From assembly GCA_002914845.1 (NCBI GenBank), contig JXTC01000033.1, forward strand, positions 20,868 to 84,867: 64,000 nt of DNA. The letters run 5' to 3'. Each line of letters begins with the position of its first letter. The stretch's first letter is position 1. Origin of the DNA: Trema orientale (taxonomy: Eukaryota; Streptophyta; Magnoliopsida; Rosales; Cannabaceae). The notes beneath the pieces were generated by a model. That model was not told the origin of the DNA and searched no databases. It saw nothing but the letters and a program-made list of their open reading frames with translations. Of the stretch, positions 60,726 through 64,000 are shown one piece after another. Made by a program: the position numbers and the translations under genes.

Positions 60726-63700
60726 TTACTGCTGGCCGAACTGCTCAGTTTCTTTCATCTTCTCTCGCATCTTATATTGCAAAGTAGCAGGAGCACAATC
60801 CAGTGGAGTTTCCCCTAAAAGAAAAGGCAACTGGTTAAGATCTGACACAGCACAGAATTTATGAGACTCATGTTGCCTGCCAGTTTGTGACTAGCTCTAG
60901 CAGTGCTCTATCTCAATTCTAGGAGGTAGGAAAATGTTCGGCTAACTCAACATGACAACATAAACATTTTACTACACAAGGCAGTCAACACTCACGTGCA
61001 GCACACCCTCATGGGATTTTTGTCCTTAAAAATGACCTCCATTGGTAAGTAAGCAACCTAAACTATACTTTTAAGGGGGCCGAGCATTGATTGATTACCT
61101 TGAGCATTCTTATAGTTCAGGTTGGCTCCACTGTCCATCAGGGCAAAAGCTATCTCAGTTCGATTAAAAACTGCAGCCTGCACCCCGTTAATTAAGAACT
61201 TAGTATCATATAAATCAAAGCATAATAAGTAACTGCATAGACAAGATGCAGCACAACCCACAGCCCTTTTCCCATTTCCCCCAAATCGCCACAACATCTG
61301 ACACCACAACCAGAAAGAGAGAAGTACCACATGTAGCAAAGATAACCCTTGCTTGTCTTGGTAATTTGCATCCACACCCTGCCAAAGCGAGAATCCATTA
61401 GTATCCATCTTCAAATATTAAATTTGTACCAAAATAGTAATTACCTGACTCAGAAGCTTCTTGACTGCAGCAGTGTCTCCATTCTTTATAGCTTCTCTCA
61501 ATCCCTAAGCGGAAAACACAAATAATAATGCAAACAAAAAATTTACTTCTTGTACTATTGGACATGAATGTTACTTTAGTTTAGATTAATAATTCACAAC
61601 TTGTACCTCTCCATTGACATCATAATCCATCTGAGATTTATCTGATGTACCATTGTAGACTTGTCCACGACTGAAAACAGAACTGCTAATATGTGCAATG
61701 GAAGATATCAAAGAGTACATGAAGATCATAGTTCACATTGTGCTAAACAAACATGTCCAAACATCAAGGAATATCAAGTTAAAATAAATTATAGAATGTG
61801 GTAATCGTCAACACTGGAAAAGAAAAACAAATGCGAAAGTTCATGATGTCCATCCAGATTTCAGAAAGAATGAGTATCATATGGCAACTTTTTTAGAGTC
61901 TGTTTGGGTGAAACATCAGAAGAGTTTCGGGACTCTGAAAGCTCTTCCAAAAGAAGCCAGACTCATGTGGCCTCTCTACGAAGAGCTTCAAAGTAAATAT
62001 GAAAATTCTTTTTCTTTTTAATTTTAATGAAAATTTATCCTTTTCCATATTTGGCCTCATTTAAATAAATGACAAAAAAATACCACTTAGGTCCTAAATT
62101 TAAAATTTGAAATATGCCACTCAAATAGTATACTAAAAGTTATGACTTTAACTTATCTTTTTCTATTGTATAAAAACAGAAGTACAAGCTATCCCAAGCA
62201 AGCCCTTAGTCTACTTATAGAAAACTTCTCATCACAATTCAGGCTTCCCAAGAGTAGTAGTCAAAGAGAGAGCCCGAACTAAAAACTATTAAATACGAAC
62301 CAAAAAATGTGAAGTTTTTAACCATTAAGAAATGGATCATCAATAAATTCAGATTTCATGATCATTCAGTATAGGGATAACTGTTAATTTTATTTTTTAA
62401 AAAAAAAGAGAACGACCTTTCTGCAGAATAAATGTAGAGTTACAATCATAAACACAAGTCAAAACTTGGGGTTTATTCTGCAGAAAGTCTATTTTTCCGG
62501 GTTTATTTTTTTGTGGTTAACCTTCAGTATATTAAGAAGAGCAGAGACAAAAATCAAAATCACGAGAAGGAACCTACCTAGGCTTGCTATTTGATGTGGA
62601 ACCTTTATTCTTTATCGCAGTTTCAGTTTTCTTTGGTTTTGGATTTGACTGAGGGACGGAGGTATATGAGGGTTTCTTCTGCCACGGATTAAAACTAAAT
62701 ATATAAGGTAAATGTATTGTGCGGTCGAAACATCCAAAGAAACTGAACAACTTGTACCTGCAGGGGAAGTGCCTCTGTTGATGGGGCAGGAGCTTCACAA
62801 ATGCATAGAGGCATTCCGCACTTACACTCTAAAACACCTACCACAGGGTGATGCTCTGCAGTTGGTTCTGTCTTCATTTGTACATCATCCCCGATGCTTA
62901 AACTAGAAACTGCATCTGTTACAGAATCAGCTTTATTTGAAGGAACCTGCACATTGTCTTGCCCAAGCCTGCACCAAAACCAAAAGACATAATTTTTCCA
63001 AAATAGAAGTAAGAGGACCAATGAAAAAAATATATATATTGAGAGAGAAAGAGATACAAAGATAGATAGACAGAGAGACAGAGGGGGGAAAAAAGGGGAG
63101 AAGCTCCTCCAATAACCCAAGGTGACTAAGGTTGTTAATCATCCAGACAATGAACAAGAAAAAGCGAAAAGGCACTAGAAGCTGAACTCTCTAGTAAAGT
63201 GCTAAGACATGTTCCCAAGGCATATCTTACCTTTTCAATCTAGAAAAAGAAGCTGCAAAAGAAGAAATTATACTAGAAATCTCCTTCTTCGTCTGTGATT
63301 TGTTTCTTTGTATTATAATTTTCTTGCAACTTCAATACTCTAATGAAAATTGACGAAAAATATGCCATGAATGTCCATGATATTGCACAGACACCAGCTA
63401 TTTAGCCCATTTCTAGAAATATAACAGAGACTCCAATGTATTGTCAGTAAATAGTGGGACATAGTTCTCTAGAAATAAATCAATAAATAAGGCCATTTTT
63501 AAATTCTTATAACATATACTCAAATTTCATGATCAACAAAATCCTAAATTCCCAAATAATATCATATCAAGCTGGATTGTGTACCGTGAGGAGTCATTAA
63601 AACAATCAGCACAAACTCTGACAGCTGATTGAATGCCAAATTGCGGTAAAGCCTGAATGTGTGCAGAAAACACAATAGTCACCACAAAACCAGAGAACTT

Positions 63701-63815
63701 AAAAGAAACACAAAAAACAGGTAATGCGGAGGGGGACATCACAAGAAGAAACCCATACCATTTGATTTGAGGAATGTTCATTACACAATGTCCTCCCACA
63801 ACATCGGCAATGATG
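60726..63815 (-). CDS. FYVE zinc finger plus ankyrin-repeat protein, 5' exon(s) outside window
   Basis: Nine phase-consistent exons: 63815-63759, 63652-63585, 62968-62758, 62678-62578, 61682-61607, 61504-61445, 61378-61328, 61177-61099 and 60814-60726 (stop TAA). The first begins HHCRCCGRTLCNEH, the core of a FYVE finger, followed by VRVCADC; the upstream WxxD and first zinc pair must lie in an exon beyond 64000. A low-complexity middle (LECKCGMPLCICEAPAP has a cysteine cluster) leads to ankyrin repeats: GLREAIKNGDTAAVKKLLS, GVDANYQDKQGLSLLHV, AAVFNRTEIAFALMDSGANLNYKN and ETPLDCAPA. The tail MREKMKETEQFGQQ is coiled. A role at PI3P-rich endosomes is inferred from the FYVE domain; similar plant proteins are often annotated as VPS27/HRS-like. 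There is no sign that the gene is broken. Confidence 0.88.
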
Positions 63816-64000
63816 CTGCAAAAGAGGAAAAAATGGGGGAAAAAAAAAATAGTGATGTAGCAATAAATTTTGGCTATGATGAAAAGAATCAATTCCAAAC
63901 TTTAAGCTATTACCCAGCAGTAAAAACGAAACCATCCAAGCAAAACTACTACACTGTCTACATTTTCAACATGAAGGATCCGTGAAGTTAGAGACAGTAG

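Overview
This is a stretch of a eudicot plant nuclear genome. Genes with many introns (GT..AG, with introns in the 5'UTR of two genes) sit in AT-rich intergenic DNA full of retrotransposon remains and small terminal-inverted-repeat (TIR) elements. Species cannot be fixed from sequence alone. The next-door pairing of a CFS1-like gene and a BIG5/MIN7-like ARF-GEF matches, from memory, a neighbourhood on Arabidopsis chromosome 3, so an ancestral eudicot segment is likely.

Layout. 1-6747: a young Ty3/gypsy chromovirus, + strand; its 5' LTR is cut by the window start, its gag-pol is broken by one stop and one frameshift, and an assembly join has duplicated 745 bp of it. 7.6-10.3 kb: an RBR-type E3 ubiquitin ligase pseudogene (- strand), disabled by frameshifts and by two insertions in its coding exon (a 1.25-kb solo-LTR-like element and a 378-bp TIR element). 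10.3-18.1 kb: intergenic, with TIR elements, a 1.82-kb solo LTR flanked by TATTA, twin 171-bp Mutator-type elements with 9-bp target duplications, and a long AT microsatellite. 18.1-20.8 kb: a complete FYVE-SYLF gene (CFS1-like, - strand) with a PSAPP motif. 20.9-38.8 kb: intergenic, with LINE and copia relics, several TAA-flanked TIR elements, a 67-N gap and a 111-bp tandem repeat. 38.8-41.2 kb: a GPI-anchored beta-1,3-glucanase (GH17 plus X8, - strand). 42.2-55.0 kb: a large Sec7 ARF-GEF (BIG5/MIN7/BEN1-like, - strand, 33 exons), one exon of which is cut by a single-N assembly gap. 58.7-59.3 kb: an intronless RING-H2 gene. 60.7 kb to the end: the 3' part of a FYVE plus ankyrin-repeat gene (- strand), whose first exon lies outside the window.

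All intact genes are on the - strand. Three of the five act, by family, in endosomal or trans-Golgi traffic (CFS1-like, BIG5-like, FYVE-ankyrin). The others are a wall/plasmodesmal glucanase and a membrane-anchored E3 ligase. No operon-like organisation is expected. The clearest new observations are the nested insertions in the RBR pseudogene, two single-N assembly joins with opposite errors (one duplicates, one deletes), and a set of TIR elements defined by matching target-site duplications.
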